The position numbers and the translations under genes were made by a program. Positions 7,079 to 15,486 of a DNA stretch of 45,922 bases are shown in pieces; the stretch's first letter is position 1, and every line of letters starts with the position of its first letter. This stretch comes from a virus: positions 1 through 45,922 of IMG/VR virus record IMGVR_UViG_3300025030_000182, one strand, 5' to 3'. The notes under the pieces were generated by a model. That model searched no databases and was not told the origin of the DNA. It worked only from the letters and a program-made list of their open reading frames with translations.

Positions 7079-7312
7079 ATGGAAAAACTAAGAAAAGAGC
7101 CCAGTGAAGCTCAAAAGAGGGCTAGGGTTTTAAATTATACTATCTTTAGACTTAAGGGTATACAAGCACACTTAAGTAGCATTGATAAAGTTTTACGCAC
7201 CATTAATTTAAATTCCTATGAAAGAATATACTGTGATATAGATGATGTTTATGAGGAAGTTGCTACATTTTTATCTAGTATACAAGCTCTTAACAAAAAG
7301 GAGAAACTATGA
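7079..7312 (+). CDS. Small helical hypothetical protein
   Basis: This 77-aa protein has AAGGAG (7066-7071) 7 nt before ATG 7079, which beats the in-frame TTG codons at 7073 and 7076. The N-terminus is basic (MEKLRKEPSEAQKRAR); the rest is predicted alpha-helical. The stop overlaps the next start as ATGA. Unknown function. Confidence 0.6.
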   Translation: MEKLRKEPSEAQKRARVLNYTIFRLKGIQAHLSSIDKVLRTINLNSYERIYCDIDDVYEEVATFLSSIQALNKKEKL

Positions 7313-7479
7313 CTATTCTAGAATTGAAAACTAGTATAGAACGCAGGCTAGGCTTATTAACAAATCTAGATTCTGAGGCTTTTCAAATTGCAAATGTTAA
7401 TATTTTAGCTAAATGTATTAGAGAGTTAGAAAATTTTTTATATGATGAATATGGTTATAATATAGATGATTTAATATAA
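7309..7479 (+). CDS. Small helical hypothetical protein
   Basis: This 56-aa ORF starts in an ATGA overlap and is preceded by AAAAGGAG. It is a helical, amphipathic sequence (SIERRLGLLTNLDSEAF, then CIRELENFLYDEY). Coupled to its neighbours; no family recognised. Confidence 0.55.
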   Translation: MTILELKTSIERRLGLLTNLDSEAFQIANVNILAKCIRELENFLYDEYGYNIDDLI

Positions 7480-7489
7480 GGAGATAAAA

Positions 7490-7735
7490 ATGACTGATTT
7501 CGTAAAAGTAAATAAATTAATTGAGCTGTATGCACATGATTATAGGGATATGAAATTATCTCAAAAAGAAATGGCTTCATTACTTGAAGATTTTGTAAAA
7601 TCTTTGCGAGATGATATTATAAGAACTAATATAGCATGTTTGCAAAATTGTTCTGAGGAATTTAAATTAGGTTATTTATCTTGCTTTAAACACATAACCA
7701 ATAATTTAAAACTTAAAAACAAGGAAATTTGTTAA
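7490..7735 (+). CDS. Hypothetical early protein
   Basis: This 81-aa protein has a clear AAGGAG site upstream. It is predicted helical with three Cys in the C-terminal half but no zinc-ribbon spacing. It sits within a tightly packed row of small genes leading to the ParB-methyltransferase gene. Confidence 0.55.
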   Translation: MTDFVKVNKLIELYAHDYRDMKLSQKEMASLLEDFVKSLRDDIIRTNIACLQNCSEEFKLGYLSCFKHITNNLKLKNKEIC

Positions 7736-7737
7736 CC

Positions 7738-7908
7738 ATGAAAAAATTAAGAATTTGTATTGTTTGTGTTAAAGCTTTTTTATCAAAATCTATTGGGCAT
7801 AGACAATGTCCTAAATGTAAAGATAAAATAAACCAAAATGATTATTTTGTAAAACCTAGGAACAAAATCTGCCCTGAACTTAAAAGTCGTAACAAGGAGT
7901 CTATATGA
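7738..7908 (+). CDS. Small zinc-ribbon protein
   Basis: This 56-aa protein has CIVC (residues 7-10) and CPKC (24-27), a classic zinc-ribbon pair, then a basic tail. AAGGAAATTTGTTAACC precedes the ATG, and it ends in an ATGA overlap. Probably a nucleic-acid or protein adaptor; function unknown. Confidence 0.55.
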   Translation: MKKLRICIVCVKAFLSKSIGHRQCPKCKDKINQNDYFVKPRNKICPELKSRNKESI

Positions 7909-8120
7909 TAGAAGTTGATTTAGATAACATAGAAGATTTGGCTTTAATCTTAGAAGAAGCTATAAAAGAATTAAACACAGTTCCTGAAGGTCATTTGTAT
8001 GCTATACTAATGTCTTATTTTGATTTGGGTAATTTTCTAATTCTGCTAGGCTATTTACAACAGCAAAATAAAATTAAAATTTCTAATAATTTAATTACGT
8101 ATATAAACCATGATAAATAG
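7905..8120 (+). CDS. Winged-helix-like small phage protein
   Basis: This 71-aa protein is preceded by AAGGAG. The core VPEGHLYAILMSYFDLGNFL followed by a second helix and a short hairpin (KIKISNNLITYI) resembles small phage proteins with a GHLYAxLM signature that fold like a winged helix (from memory). Function unknown. It overlaps the next gene by 11 nt. Confidence 0.5.
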   Translation: MIEVDLDNIEDLALILEEAIKELNTVPEGHLYAILMSYFDLGNFLILLGYLQQQNKIKISNNLITYINHDK

Positions 8121-8376
8121 ATTTCTAAAAAATTATTTCTCTTTAGAAGATTTTAAAACCTTTTTTTTTCAACGAGATTTTGCTATAAAACAAGATTATG
8201 TTTATTGTGAGCAAAAGAAAAAAATAAAAGAAAAAAAGATTACATCAACTAACTCTGTAAAAGAATTAGAAAATTTAACAAAGTTAAGCAATATTGCGCT
8301 AATTTTAAAAAAAGCTAAATTAAACCCTAATGATTTGAAAAAATTTTACAAGGAGAATTTAAAAAATGGGAGTTGA
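8110..8376 (+). CDS. Lys-rich hypothetical protein
   Basis: This 88-aa protein overlaps both neighbours by 11 nt. It has an aromatic N-terminal third (KNYFSLEDFKTFFFQRDF), a Lys-rich middle (KKKIKEKKI) and a short C-terminal helix. No good ribosome site, so it relies on coupling. No family seen. Confidence 0.5.
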   Translation: MINRFLKNYFSLEDFKTFFFQRDFAIKQDYVYCEQKKKIKEKKITSTNSVKELENLTKLSNIALILKKAKLNPNDLKKFYKENLKNGS

Positions 8377-9676
8377 GATAGAATCAAACTCAGAAATAAT
8401 TTTACATCTTGACCCTAAGATTATTTTGGTTAGAGAAGGCTTAGAAAGATATAGAATAGACTTAACACAACTCGAAGAACTGTACAATTCAATAAAAAAA
8501 TTTGGTCAATTAGCTCCTATAATTATAACAGAAAATTATGAGCTTATAGCTGGTGGTAGACGTTTAGCGTCTTGTTTACAATATAAAGCTACCACAATAG
8601 CCTGTGTGATAAAAAAAGCTGTGTCTAACGACATACTTAGAGAAATCGAACTGGAAGAAAATATCCAAAGGCAAGGCTTTACTCCAGCCGAGTATGCTTT
8701 AGCAATCTATGACTTACACCATTTAAAATGTTCAATTTATGGCACTATCAAACCAGGACAAAAAAAATCAACAGGCTGGACAATGGAAAAAACAGCAGCG
8801 TTGATTAACAAAACCCAAGCTCATGTAACTCAACAACTTCAAATCGCTGAACGAATTAAAGAATTTCCTGCGTTGGCTAAATGTGTAACAGCTACTGAAA
8901 TAAACGCTAAAGTAAAATCTTTAGGTATTCAAATAGATAGAGCCAAAGGCTTAGTCAAATTTGAAAAAGATCATTCTGATATTTTGGACAAAATAGATAA
9001 TTTTTTGTTTTGTAAAGATTTTTCTAATTTAGATTTAGAAAATCAATCTGTTGATTTTATTTTAACAGATCCACCATACAGTATAGACATAAGTGATAAA
9101 ATTATATCTTCTACAGGTAAAACAGGAGATGATTTAGCCAGAGTTTCTTTTGTAGATAATATGCCCAGTATTATAAGAGATAAACTAGTATATAAAGCTT
9201 CGAAATTATTAAAACCTACAGGACATTTTGTAGCTTTTTGTTCTATAGAACAATTTGAAGGTTATAAATCTACATTACAATTTCATAATTTTTTAGTTTA
9301 TCCTAGGCCTTTGATTTTTACAAAAACACTTGGAACATCAAACAATCCTGATTTATACCCTTTACCTAGATATGAAATAGCAATTTTTGCTCGTATGCCA
9401 CAAGCTAGACTTGTAGAAAGTTTTATAGACATTATGTCATTGGGTCATGTTAGCAACAAACAGCATATCAACGAAAAACCTGCTGCAATTGCTAAACACC
9501 TTTGTCAAAAAATAGCCTTGCCCAATAGTTTAGTTTTGGATTTCTGCATGGGCTCAGGAAATTTACTTATTGGAGCTTTGCAAGCCAAAATGCGTATTGT
9601 AGGGTGCGACAATTCTAAACAATCTTTTGATTTAGCTCGAACAAACATAATTAATTATCTGAAAAGTTTAGTATAA
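8366..9676 (+). CDS. ParB-like N-terminal domain fused to a DNA methyltransferase
   Basis: This 436-aa protein has a ParB/Srx-type domain in residues 10-170, with AGGRRLAS (62-69) and EENIQR (98-103), then a helix-turn-helix-like stretch (TMEKTAALINKTQAHVTQQL). A methyltransferase domain follows with catalytic TDPPY (234-238) before SAM-binding DFCMGSG (392-398), the permuted beta/gamma order. It probably methylates phage DNA site-specifically. ParB-methylase fusions are known in phages and conjugative elements. AAGGAG lies 11 nt upstream. Confidence 0.85.
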   Translation: MGVEIESNSEIILHLDPKIILVREGLERYRIDLTQLEELYNSIKKFGQLAPIIITENYELIAGGRRLASCLQYKATTIACVIKKAVSNDILREIELEENIQRQGFTPAEYALAIYDLHHLKCSIYGTIKPGQKKSTGWTMEKTAALINKTQAHVTQQLQIAERIKEFPALAKCVTATEINAKVKSLGIQIDRAKGLVKFEKDHSDILDKIDNFLFCKDFSNLDLENQSVDFILTDPPYSIDISDKIISSTGKTGDDLARVSFVDNMPSIIRDKLVYKASKLLKPTGHFVAFCSIEQFEGYKSTLQFHNFLVYPRPLIFTKTLGTSNNPDLYPLPRYEIAIFARMPQARLVESFIDIMSLGHVSNKQHINEKPAAIAKHLCQKIALPNSLVLDFCMGSGNLLIGALQAKMRIVGCDNSKQSFDLARTNIINYLKSLV

Positions 9677-9686
9677 GGGAGTAATT

Positions 9687-10280
9687 ATGGCAGTTTTAAT
9701 AGCGTGTGAAGAATCTCAAGTGGTAACAAAAGCTTTTAGAAAACTAGGTATAGAAGCCTACTCCTGTGATATAGAAGCTTGTTCTGGGGGGCATCCTGAA
9801 TGGCATTTGCAACAAGATGTAATTCCTTTATTAAAAGAAAACTGGGATATAATTATTGCCTTTCCACCTTGTACCCACTTAGCCGTATCTGGAGCAGCTT
9901 CTTTTGCACAAAAACGAAAAGACGGAAGGCAACAGCAAGGTATTGATTTTTTTCTAAATTTTACAAAGGCCTGTTGTAAAAGAATCGCGATTGAAAATCC
10001 TATATCTATTATGTCAACTATCTATCGTAAACCTGATCAGATTATACAGCCTTATCAATTTGGACATCCAGAAAAGAAAGCAACTTGTTTGTGGTTGAAA
10101 GGTTTACCAAAATTAAAAGAGATCCATAATGTTTATGTGGAAATGTTGTTATTACCTAAGAATCAAAGAGAACGGATTTACTATATGCCACCGGACAAAA
10201 ATAGATCGAAGAATCGAAGTAAAACTTTTCCTGGAATTGCAGAAGCTATGGCTTCACAATGGTCTAAATTTATACTATAA
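9687..10280 (+). CDS. Cytosine-C5 methyltransferase-like protein
   Basis: This 197-aa protein starts with IACEESQVVTKAF, the degenerate SAM motif of a phage Dcm-like family. It has catalytic FPPCTHLAVSGA (59-70, Cys62) and motif VI ENP (103-105). It is short compared with full-length Dcm enzymes and lacks an obvious separate target-recognition domain, as usual for this phage group. AAGGGAG precedes the ATG. Probably a DNA-modifying enzyme; activity not assured. Confidence 0.75.
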   Translation: MAVLIACEESQVVTKAFRKLGIEAYSCDIEACSGGHPEWHLQQDVIPLLKENWDIIIAFPPCTHLAVSGAASFAQKRKDGRQQQGIDFFLNFTKACCKRIAIENPISIMSTIYRKPDQIIQPYQFGHPEKKATCLWLKGLPKLKEIHNVYVEMLLLPKNQRERIYYMPPDKNRSKNRSKTFPGIAEAMASQWSKFIL

Positions 10281-10292
10281 GAAGGAGTTTTT

Positions 10293-10550
10293 ATGCCAAA
10301 ACAAAAAACAATATCTACAATAACAATTATAGAAGAATACGATTCCTGGACATTACGTGTTCAGGATAAAGAATTTGCTCAAGCACATAAGCACAAATAT
10401 ACTGAAGACAATGTGGTTTACTTACACAAATTTAAATCTATAGAAACTGCACTTCGCTATATATTAACTTTTCCTTATCTGTGCAAAATAATTAAAAAAC
10501 ATCCTATAACTTTTAACCTAAAAGGTGTGTCTAATGAATGTACTAAGTAG
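10293..10550 (+). CDS. Hypothetical protein preceding the DNA polymerase
   Basis: This 85-aa protein has a strong AAGGAG site. It starts beta-rich (TISTITIIEEYDSWTLRVQ) and ends in a helix (ETALRYILTF). The 3' end overlaps the DNA polymerase start by 17 nt. No known family. Confidence 0.6.
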   Translation: MPKQKTISTITIIEEYDSWTLRVQDKEFAQAHKHKYTEDNVVYLHKFKSIETALRYILTFPYLCKIIKKHPITFNLKGVSNECTK

Positions 10551-12702
10551 AATAGAAAACGCTACAATAGCTATTATATCCGATTTACACGATCAAACAG
10601 GTTTATGGTTCACAAAAACCAACCTACATAATGCTAACATAAATAAAACTATATTTTTATCAGATAGAATGACTTTTGAAAGCTTGTTTTTACTACTTGA
10701 ATCTTTAAAAATTAAAAAAGTTTTGTTTTGCACAAGTAATTATATAGAAGAAATATACGGTAGTATTGAAAAACTAACTGCAATACGCGGATGCTTAATA
10801 GAATATAACAACCTTCTTTGTATGTTTACATACAGCGGAAATTTATTCAATAAACAATATGATTTAAAATCTTACCAGTATATGGACATAGTTAAATTTG
10901 GTAAGATTGAAGTTGAAAATCATAAACCTTTTAATCCTGACTTAATTTTAAATCCCAGCTATGATTATATTCTAAACTATTTAAACAATATTTTAAATTA
11001 TAATTTACCTGTAGCTTTTGATTTGGAAACCTTAGCTAAAACAAAATATCCTTTTATGCTAGGATTGAGTACAAATTTAAATCAAGCTATGGTAATACAA
11101 TTCTTAAAACAAAACAAGCCTGTTTTTACAAAATTCCAAGAAGCTAATATTTTGTTATTACTTCAACAAATTTTCAAGGATTCAGCTATTATAAAGATAG
11201 CTCATAATATGTGTTATGATTATGGAATCATGTTAGATAAATATGGATTTAGAATAAACAATTTGTTTGATACTATGATAGCATGGCATACATTAGAACC
11301 TGAAATGAAAAAGTCTTTAGGTATGGTTTCAAGTTTATTACTCAACAGGCCATCTTGGAAACATACAGCTAAAGACAATATGGCTGTTTATAATGCTTTA
11401 GATACTTTAAATACTTATGCTTTGTTTGAAGTAATGAAATTACAATTATATGATAAATATGAAAAAACCTTTAATTTACAAATGCAATCTGTAGAGCCTG
11501 TTGTTTACATGGGTTTAAAAGGTTTACTTGTAGATACTAAAAAACAACTTAAATATCAAAAACATTTGACTAGATTAGTAGGCTTAATAAAAACAAAATT
11601 ATTAGTTTTAACCAACAATCCTAAATTCAATCCCTCAAGCCCTAAACAAGTAAATGAATTATTATATAAACAATTAAATTTACCTGAACAATATAATATT
11701 AACACCAAAGGCAAAGAAGTTGTAACTTCAGACGAAAAAGCTTTGCGTAAATTACTCAAAACACATAATTTAGAGGTTTTGAAACTTTTACTTAAACATA
11801 GAAAATATTCTAAATTATTGTCAACTTATTTTAGTATAGATGTAGATTCTAACAACAGAGTTTACACTTCGTACAATATTACTGGTACGACTAGTGGGAG
11901 GTGGAGTAGTTCCGAATCTTTGATTAAACCATATGGTTCAGGTAATCTACAAAATATACCGCCTATAGCCAGAAATATTTATATAGCTTCACCAGGAAAG
12001 TATATCATTCAAGCAGATTATTCTCAAGCCGAAGCTGTTATAGTAGCATATTTAACCCAAGACGCAGACCTAATCAATGCTTTTAATAGAAGAAAAACCG
12101 ATCCTCACAATCCTAACAATGATATACATAAATTAGCAGCTAATATGATTTTTGGCACAGATATTGACAAAATAACCTATGAGCAACGTCAAGTAGCTAA
12201 AAAAGTTCGCCATGCTGTAAATTATCAAATGGGAGTGAAACTTTTAGCTTCACAACTTGATTGTCAACAATCACAGGCTAAAAAATATTGGTTAGCATTT
12301 TATGCAAACAATCCAAATTTAGCACAATGGCACAAAGACACAATTGCAATTGCGTTATCGGGTAAACCATTGATAACACCAATGGGACGTGTGAGGTATT
12401 TTAAAATAGGTCGTGAGTATGATATCAAAAAAGCATGTGTGGCGTTTATACCGCAATCAACGGTTGGTGACATGTTAAATCAAGCAGTAAACACAATGTA
12501 TTGGCAATACAATCTTGATTTATTAATGCAATTGCATGACGCCGCACATGTAGAATGTGTTTATAACAATATTGACGCGACCATACATGCAATGAAACAA
12601 GCAATGCAATTTAACGTTAATGTCAATAACCATAAAGTAATTTTGGACGTAGATTTTAAAATTGGTAAATGCTGGGGTAAAATGGAGGATTATAAACAAT
12701 GA
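10534..12702 (+). CDS. Family A DNA polymerase with 3'-5' exonuclease
   Basis: A 722-aa product from ATG 10534, preceded by AAAGG; an in-frame GTG at 10525 is less likely. The exonuclease domain (about 155-310) shows ExoI FDLET, ExoII AHNMCYDYG and ExoIII YNALDTLNTY. The polymerase domain (about 430-720) shows motif A ADYSQAE, motif B RQVAKKVRHAVNYQMG and motif C QLHDAAHVE. Two deviations stand out: motif B has NYQMG rather than the usual YG, and motif C has HDA rather than HDE, while the metal-binding Asp residues are kept. No 5'-3' exonuclease domain. It is the replicative polymerase, acting with the DUF3987 ATPase downstream. Confidence 0.95.
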   Translation: MNVLSRIENATIAIISDLHDQTGLWFTKTNLHNANINKTIFLSDRMTFESLFLLLESLKIKKVLFCTSNYIEEIYGSIEKLTAIRGCLIEYNNLLCMFTYSGNLFNKQYDLKSYQYMDIVKFGKIEVENHKPFNPDLILNPSYDYILNYLNNILNYNLPVAFDLETLAKTKYPFMLGLSTNLNQAMVIQFLKQNKPVFTKFQEANILLLLQQIFKDSAIIKIAHNMCYDYGIMLDKYGFRINNLFDTMIAWHTLEPEMKKSLGMVSSLLLNRPSWKHTAKDNMAVYNALDTLNTYALFEVMKLQLYDKYEKTFNLQMQSVEPVVYMGLKGLLVDTKKQLKYQKHLTRLVGLIKTKLLVLTNNPKFNPSSPKQVNELLYKQLNLPEQYNINTKGKEVVTSDEKALRKLLKTHNLEVLKLLLKHRKYSKLLSTYFSIDVDSNNRVYTSYNITGTTSGRWSSSESLIKPYGSGNLQNIPPIARNIYIASPGKYIIQADYSQAEAVIVAYLTQDADLINAFNRRKTDPHNPNNDIHKLAANMIFGTDIDKITYEQRQVAKKVRHAVNYQMGVKLLASQLDCQQSQAKKYWLAFYANNPNLAQWHKDTIAIALSGKPLITPMGRVRYFKIGREYDIKKACVAFIPQSTVGDMLNQAVNTMYWQYNLDLLMQLHDAAHVECVYNNIDATIHAMKQAMQFNVNVNNHKVILDVDFKIGKCWGKMEDYKQ

Positions 12703-12866
12703 AGTGTTTAAAACACAAATTTAAAACAAAACAAGAAGCCGGTAATTTTATTATACAATTTGGAAGGTCATCTAAATGTAAAGGTAATTATTGTAGGATT
12801 TATTTTTGTAATAAGTGTTTATTTTGGCATTTTACTAGAAAAGAGGAGATAATTTATGGAAGATAA
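12699..12866 (+). CDS. Small zinc-finger protein
   Basis: This 55-aa protein starts in an ATGA overlap with the polymerase. It has a basic N-terminus with KTKQEAGNF, then C-x4-C-x4-C-x2-C ending CNKCLFWHFT. This matches the basic, EA-containing, CxxCxxWHLT-type small phage proteins often near replication genes. Function unknown, probably zinc-binding. Confidence 0.6.
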   Translation: MKCLKHKFKTKQEAGNFIIQFGRSSKCKGNYCRIYFCNKCLFWHFTRKEEIIYGR

Positions 12867-13098
12867 TAGAAAATGTAGTTGCTGTGGTTGGGTAAGTACT
12901 GATTTTTATAGTGAGGATGATTTTATTTTATGTGGTATATGCTATAAAACACAAAGTAGTAATATTTTTAAGAATAATTATGTCGGTATAGATACATTAA
13001 GTTTAGCAAAAAAACTAGCTAGTCAAATTTCTTATTGTACAAATTTAATTTTAGGGGAATTAAGGCAAAAAGGGGGTGAGCATCGTTATGGAAAATAA
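12856..13098 (+). CDS. Small zinc-ribbon protein
   Basis: This 80-aa protein is preceded by AGAGGAG. CSCCGW (residues 8-13) and CGIC (26-29) make a zinc ribbon; the C-terminal half is helical. It overlaps the preceding gene by 11 nt. Function unknown. Confidence 0.6.
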   Translation: MEDNRKCSCCGWVSTDFYSEDDFILCGICYKTQSSNIFKNNYVGIDTLSLAKKLASQISYCTNLILGELRQKGGEHRYGK

Positions 13099-13441
13099 AG
13101 ATTTTGTAAAAGAAACTAACGAAAATATAAATGATATTTTAGTCAATGATGTCGCTATGCATAAAACTAACATTATTAATGTTCTTAATGAATCTACATT
13201 ATTACAGCATTTTTTAAATACTATGGTAATTCAAGAATTACAAAATAGATTATTAGTTTTTATAAAGAATAATAACTTAACACAAGCTGAAATATTATTA
13301 AATCAATGGATAAATTCATGGAAAATATCTATAGATCAATTAGCTGTAGACATGGATTTATTACCAGACGTTAAAAATCATCTTTTTGATGTTAGTAAAA
13401 AAACGTCAGTTTTGATTAGAAATTTGTTAATAGGCGAATAA
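13088..13441 (+). CDS. Hypothetical helical protein
   Basis: A 117-aa product from ATG 13088; a GTG at 13076 is also in frame but sits directly on the AGGGGG ribosome site. The sequence is mostly helical (LLQHFLNTMVIQELQNRLL and LTQAEILLNQWINSW). No motif recognised. It lies between replication genes. Confidence 0.6.
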   Translation: MENKDFVKETNENINDILVNDVAMHKTNIINVLNESTLLQHFLNTMVIQELQNRLLVFIKNNNLTQAEILLNQWINSWKISIDQLAVDMDLLPDVKNHLFDVSKKTSVLIRNLLIGE

Positions 13442-13442
13442 A

Positions 13443-13646
13443 ATGAAAAAATCTAAATGGTTAGTTAGTTATGTAGATAATTCAAAAAGTAGAATCAGTG
13501 CTTTTCCTATACCGGAAACCTGTACTGTTATATTTACAGAATCTTTAGAAGAAGCCAAAAGTTATTATGATAAGATTAAACAATCAGAATACTGTGAAAA
13601 AGCTTTTTTAACTTATATAATGGATGAGTACAATAAAGATGACTAA
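13443..13646 (+). CDS. Hypothetical small protein
   Basis: This 67-aa protein begins one base after the upstream stop, probably by re-initiation. Strand-helix-strand pattern (WLVSYVDNSKS, EEAKSYYDKI). No family recognised. Confidence 0.5.
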   Translation: MKKSKWLVSYVDNSKSRISAFPIPETCTVIFTESLEEAKSYYDKIKQSEYCEKAFLTYIMDEYNKDD

Positions 13647-13884
13647 TATGATTAAACTTAAACTTAAGCTTGTTATAATTTTTACTTGTTTTTTGCTTAG
13701 TTGGTTAATGTATTATAAAATAGAAAAATCAAGGCCTAAAACAAATAATTTACAATGGGGGACTATTTTAAATAGTCCACTTGATAATGGTAGTCCCAAA
13801 TTAATACTTGACCCACCTAGATACTACAAAGCTACAATAATTAAGCCCGGCAAAGAATATAAACTAACCCAACAACTCAATTAA
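13639..13884 (+). CDS. Single-pass membrane protein
   Basis: This 81-aa protein has one N-terminal membrane anchor (LKLVIIFTCFLLSWLMYY) flanked by Lys, then about 50 polar residues likely outside the cytoplasm. The layout is spanin-like, but nothing else supports a lysis role and the gene sits among replication genes. The start is uncertain (13624, 13639 or 13648 in frame). Confidence 0.5.
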   Translation: MTNMIKLKLKLVIIFTCFLLSWLMYYKIEKSRPKTNNLQWGTILNSPLDNGSPKLILDPPRYYKATIIKPGKEYKLTQQLN

Positions 13885-13906
13885 TCATTTTATTTTAGGC
13901 TTTTCT

Positions 13907-15100
13907 ATGGCAAGAAAACTTAGTAATTGGCTTGAGTCCTTTGAAAAATGGTTCGAAGGAACAGAAATACCGGAAATTTATGCAAAAGCTGTGGGGTTAT
14001 CAACTTTGGCTTCAGCTTTAGAAAAAAAAGTCTGGTTTATATTAGGGCGTTACAAAATTTATTGTAATCTTTATTGTGTTTTGATAGGTAAGCCAGGAAT
14101 AGGCAAAAATCAAGCTATAAATTTTGGGCATAAGTTATTACTTGCAGCAGCGCCCGATGTTAAGTTTTCTGCAGACAGTGTTTCGACTAGAGCTTTTTAT
14201 TCTGATTTAGAAGGAGCAAGTAAAATATTACATTGGAAAGACAAACAACAAGTTCACTGTTCTTTGACTGTGCTTAGTAGAGAGTTTGAAGTTTTCATAG
14301 GGGATAAAAAATCCAACAGCCAATTATTAATTAATTTAACTAACTTTTTTGATTGTGCAGATGATTCTTTTACTCATAAAACTCAACATAGCGGAAGCAA
14401 TAAAGTAGAAAATTTGTGGTTAAATATTTTAGGAGCTACTACGCCATCATCTTTAGCTAATTGTTTAAGTATAGCTGCAACAGAAGGTGGATTGACTTCA
14501 CGAATTTTATTTGTTTTTGCAGAGAAAAAACGTCAAAATATTGCTATTCCTGTATTAACACCAGAACAAAAAGATATAGAGAATAAACTTGTCCATGATT
14601 TGTTTTTGATAAATCAGATAATAAATGAGTACACTATGTCTGATGAGGCCAGAGATAATTATATCGAATATTACAAAACTTATTTAGATAATAAAATTTG
14701 TACTGATTTGAGATTTGAAGGTTGGTATTCTCGAAAAGCTTTGTTTATCAACAAATTGGCTATGATTTTTAGCATAGCAGAATCCAATAACTCTTTAATA
14801 GAATGGAGGTATTACGAACAAGCTATAAGTTATTTGGAAACTTTAGAGTTAAAAATGCATTTAGCATTTAAAGGTCTCGGTAAAACTGATATCACAGCAG
14901 ATATTGATTTTGTTTTAGAATATATCAAAACAGAAAAAACTGTTACAAAAGCTACTTTATCAGCTCAAATATGGCGAAATGTAGACTCTTCAAAAATAGA
15001 CCAAGTTTTAGAGTTATTAGTGCAATCTAAAGCTATTGCTGTAGACAATTCTAAAATTAGTCAAAATATTGTTACATATAAATTTCTTAAAATGATTTGA
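13907..15100 (+). CDS. DUF3987-type primase/helicase ATPase
   Basis: This 397-aa protein has N-terminal SNWLESFEKWFEGTEIPEIY, a phosphate-binding loop GKPGIGKN (about 62-69), a Walker-B-like SLTVLSREFEVFI segment and a C-terminal winged-helix-like region. This is the layout of phage DUF3987 replication ATPases, taken as helicase or primase-helicase. The canonical GK[ST] is GKN here. The only other replication ATPase in the window is Sak4, so this is the best replicative helicase candidate. Confidence 0.75.
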   Translation: MARKLSNWLESFEKWFEGTEIPEIYAKAVGLSTLASALEKKVWFILGRYKIYCNLYCVLIGKPGIGKNQAINFGHKLLLAAAPDVKFSADSVSTRAFYSDLEGASKILHWKDKQQVHCSLTVLSREFEVFIGDKKSNSQLLINLTNFFDCADDSFTHKTQHSGSNKVENLWLNILGATTPSSLANCLSIAATEGGLTSRILFVFAEKKRQNIAIPVLTPEQKDIENKLVHDLFLINQIINEYTMSDEARDNYIEYYKTYLDNKICTDLRFEGWYSRKALFINKLAMIFSIAESNNSLIEWRYYEQAISYLETLELKMHLAFKGLGKTDITADIDFVLEYIKTEKTVTKATLSAQIWRNVDSSKIDQVLELLVQSKAIAVDNSKISQNIVTYKFLKMI

Positions 15101-15101
15101 T

Positions 15102-15126
15102 AGTTTTATAAAAAATTTATATTACT
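15102..15126 (+). repeat. Copy B of the recurrent 25-bp palindromic element
   Basis: AGTTTTATAAAAAATTTATATTACT, read on +, is 24/25 identical to the element at 36064-36088 read on the - strand. It lies 35 nt before the higher-GC mini-operon starting at 15161, just after the DUF3987 ATPase stop. Confidence 0.6.
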
Positions 15127-15160
15127 GGGGGTAGATAGAAGGGAAAAAGATGCTAACACT

Positions 15161-15319
15161 ATGAAAAAATCGAACGAATTAAAAATACAGGGCATGAGGA
15201 AAAGACTGGTTGACTTATTGTACGAAGCCATCGAACACGGAAACAATGGCGAGACCATTTTGGCGGAGATAAGATGGCGTTTGGAAGACCTAATGACAGA
15301 GAGAAGGAGTGAGGCATGA
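15161..15319 (+). CDS. Small charged protein of the higher-GC cassette
   Basis: This 52-aa helical, Arg/Glu-rich protein uses CTG, GGC, GAG and GCG codons that are rare upstream, so it looks recently acquired. ATG 15161 overlaps a five-codon mini-ORF (MLTL, from 15150 after a GGGAAAAAG site) as ATGA, so translation may re-initiate. It ends in an ATGA overlap with the next gene. Unknown function. Confidence 0.5.
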   Translation: MKKSNELKIQGMRKRLVDLLYEAIEHGNNGETILAEIRWRLEDLMTERRSEA

Positions 15320-15486
15320 ATATTATATATACTGCGCAAGATTGTCGCAAATGCGATGAGCAGAAGGCCAGATGGGACAAAATCAACACAGAGTACGAAG
15401 AACGTCCAGGAGGTAGGCTGAAGAAATGGGTAGTACGTAATTTCCGATTATGGTGGAATGGGAGGAGGAAGCAAAGTGAATGCTGA
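15316..15486 (+). CDS. Small basic protein with CRKC motif
   Basis: This 56-aa protein starts in an ATGA overlap after AAGGAG. It has a thiol-type CRKC at residues 10-13 and a Trp/Arg-rich C-terminus. Too short for a full thioredoxin fold. Same higher-GC codon use as its neighbours. Confidence 0.5.
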   Translation: MNIIYTAQDCRKCDEQKARWDKINTEYEERPGGRLKKWVVRNFRLWWNGRRKQSEC

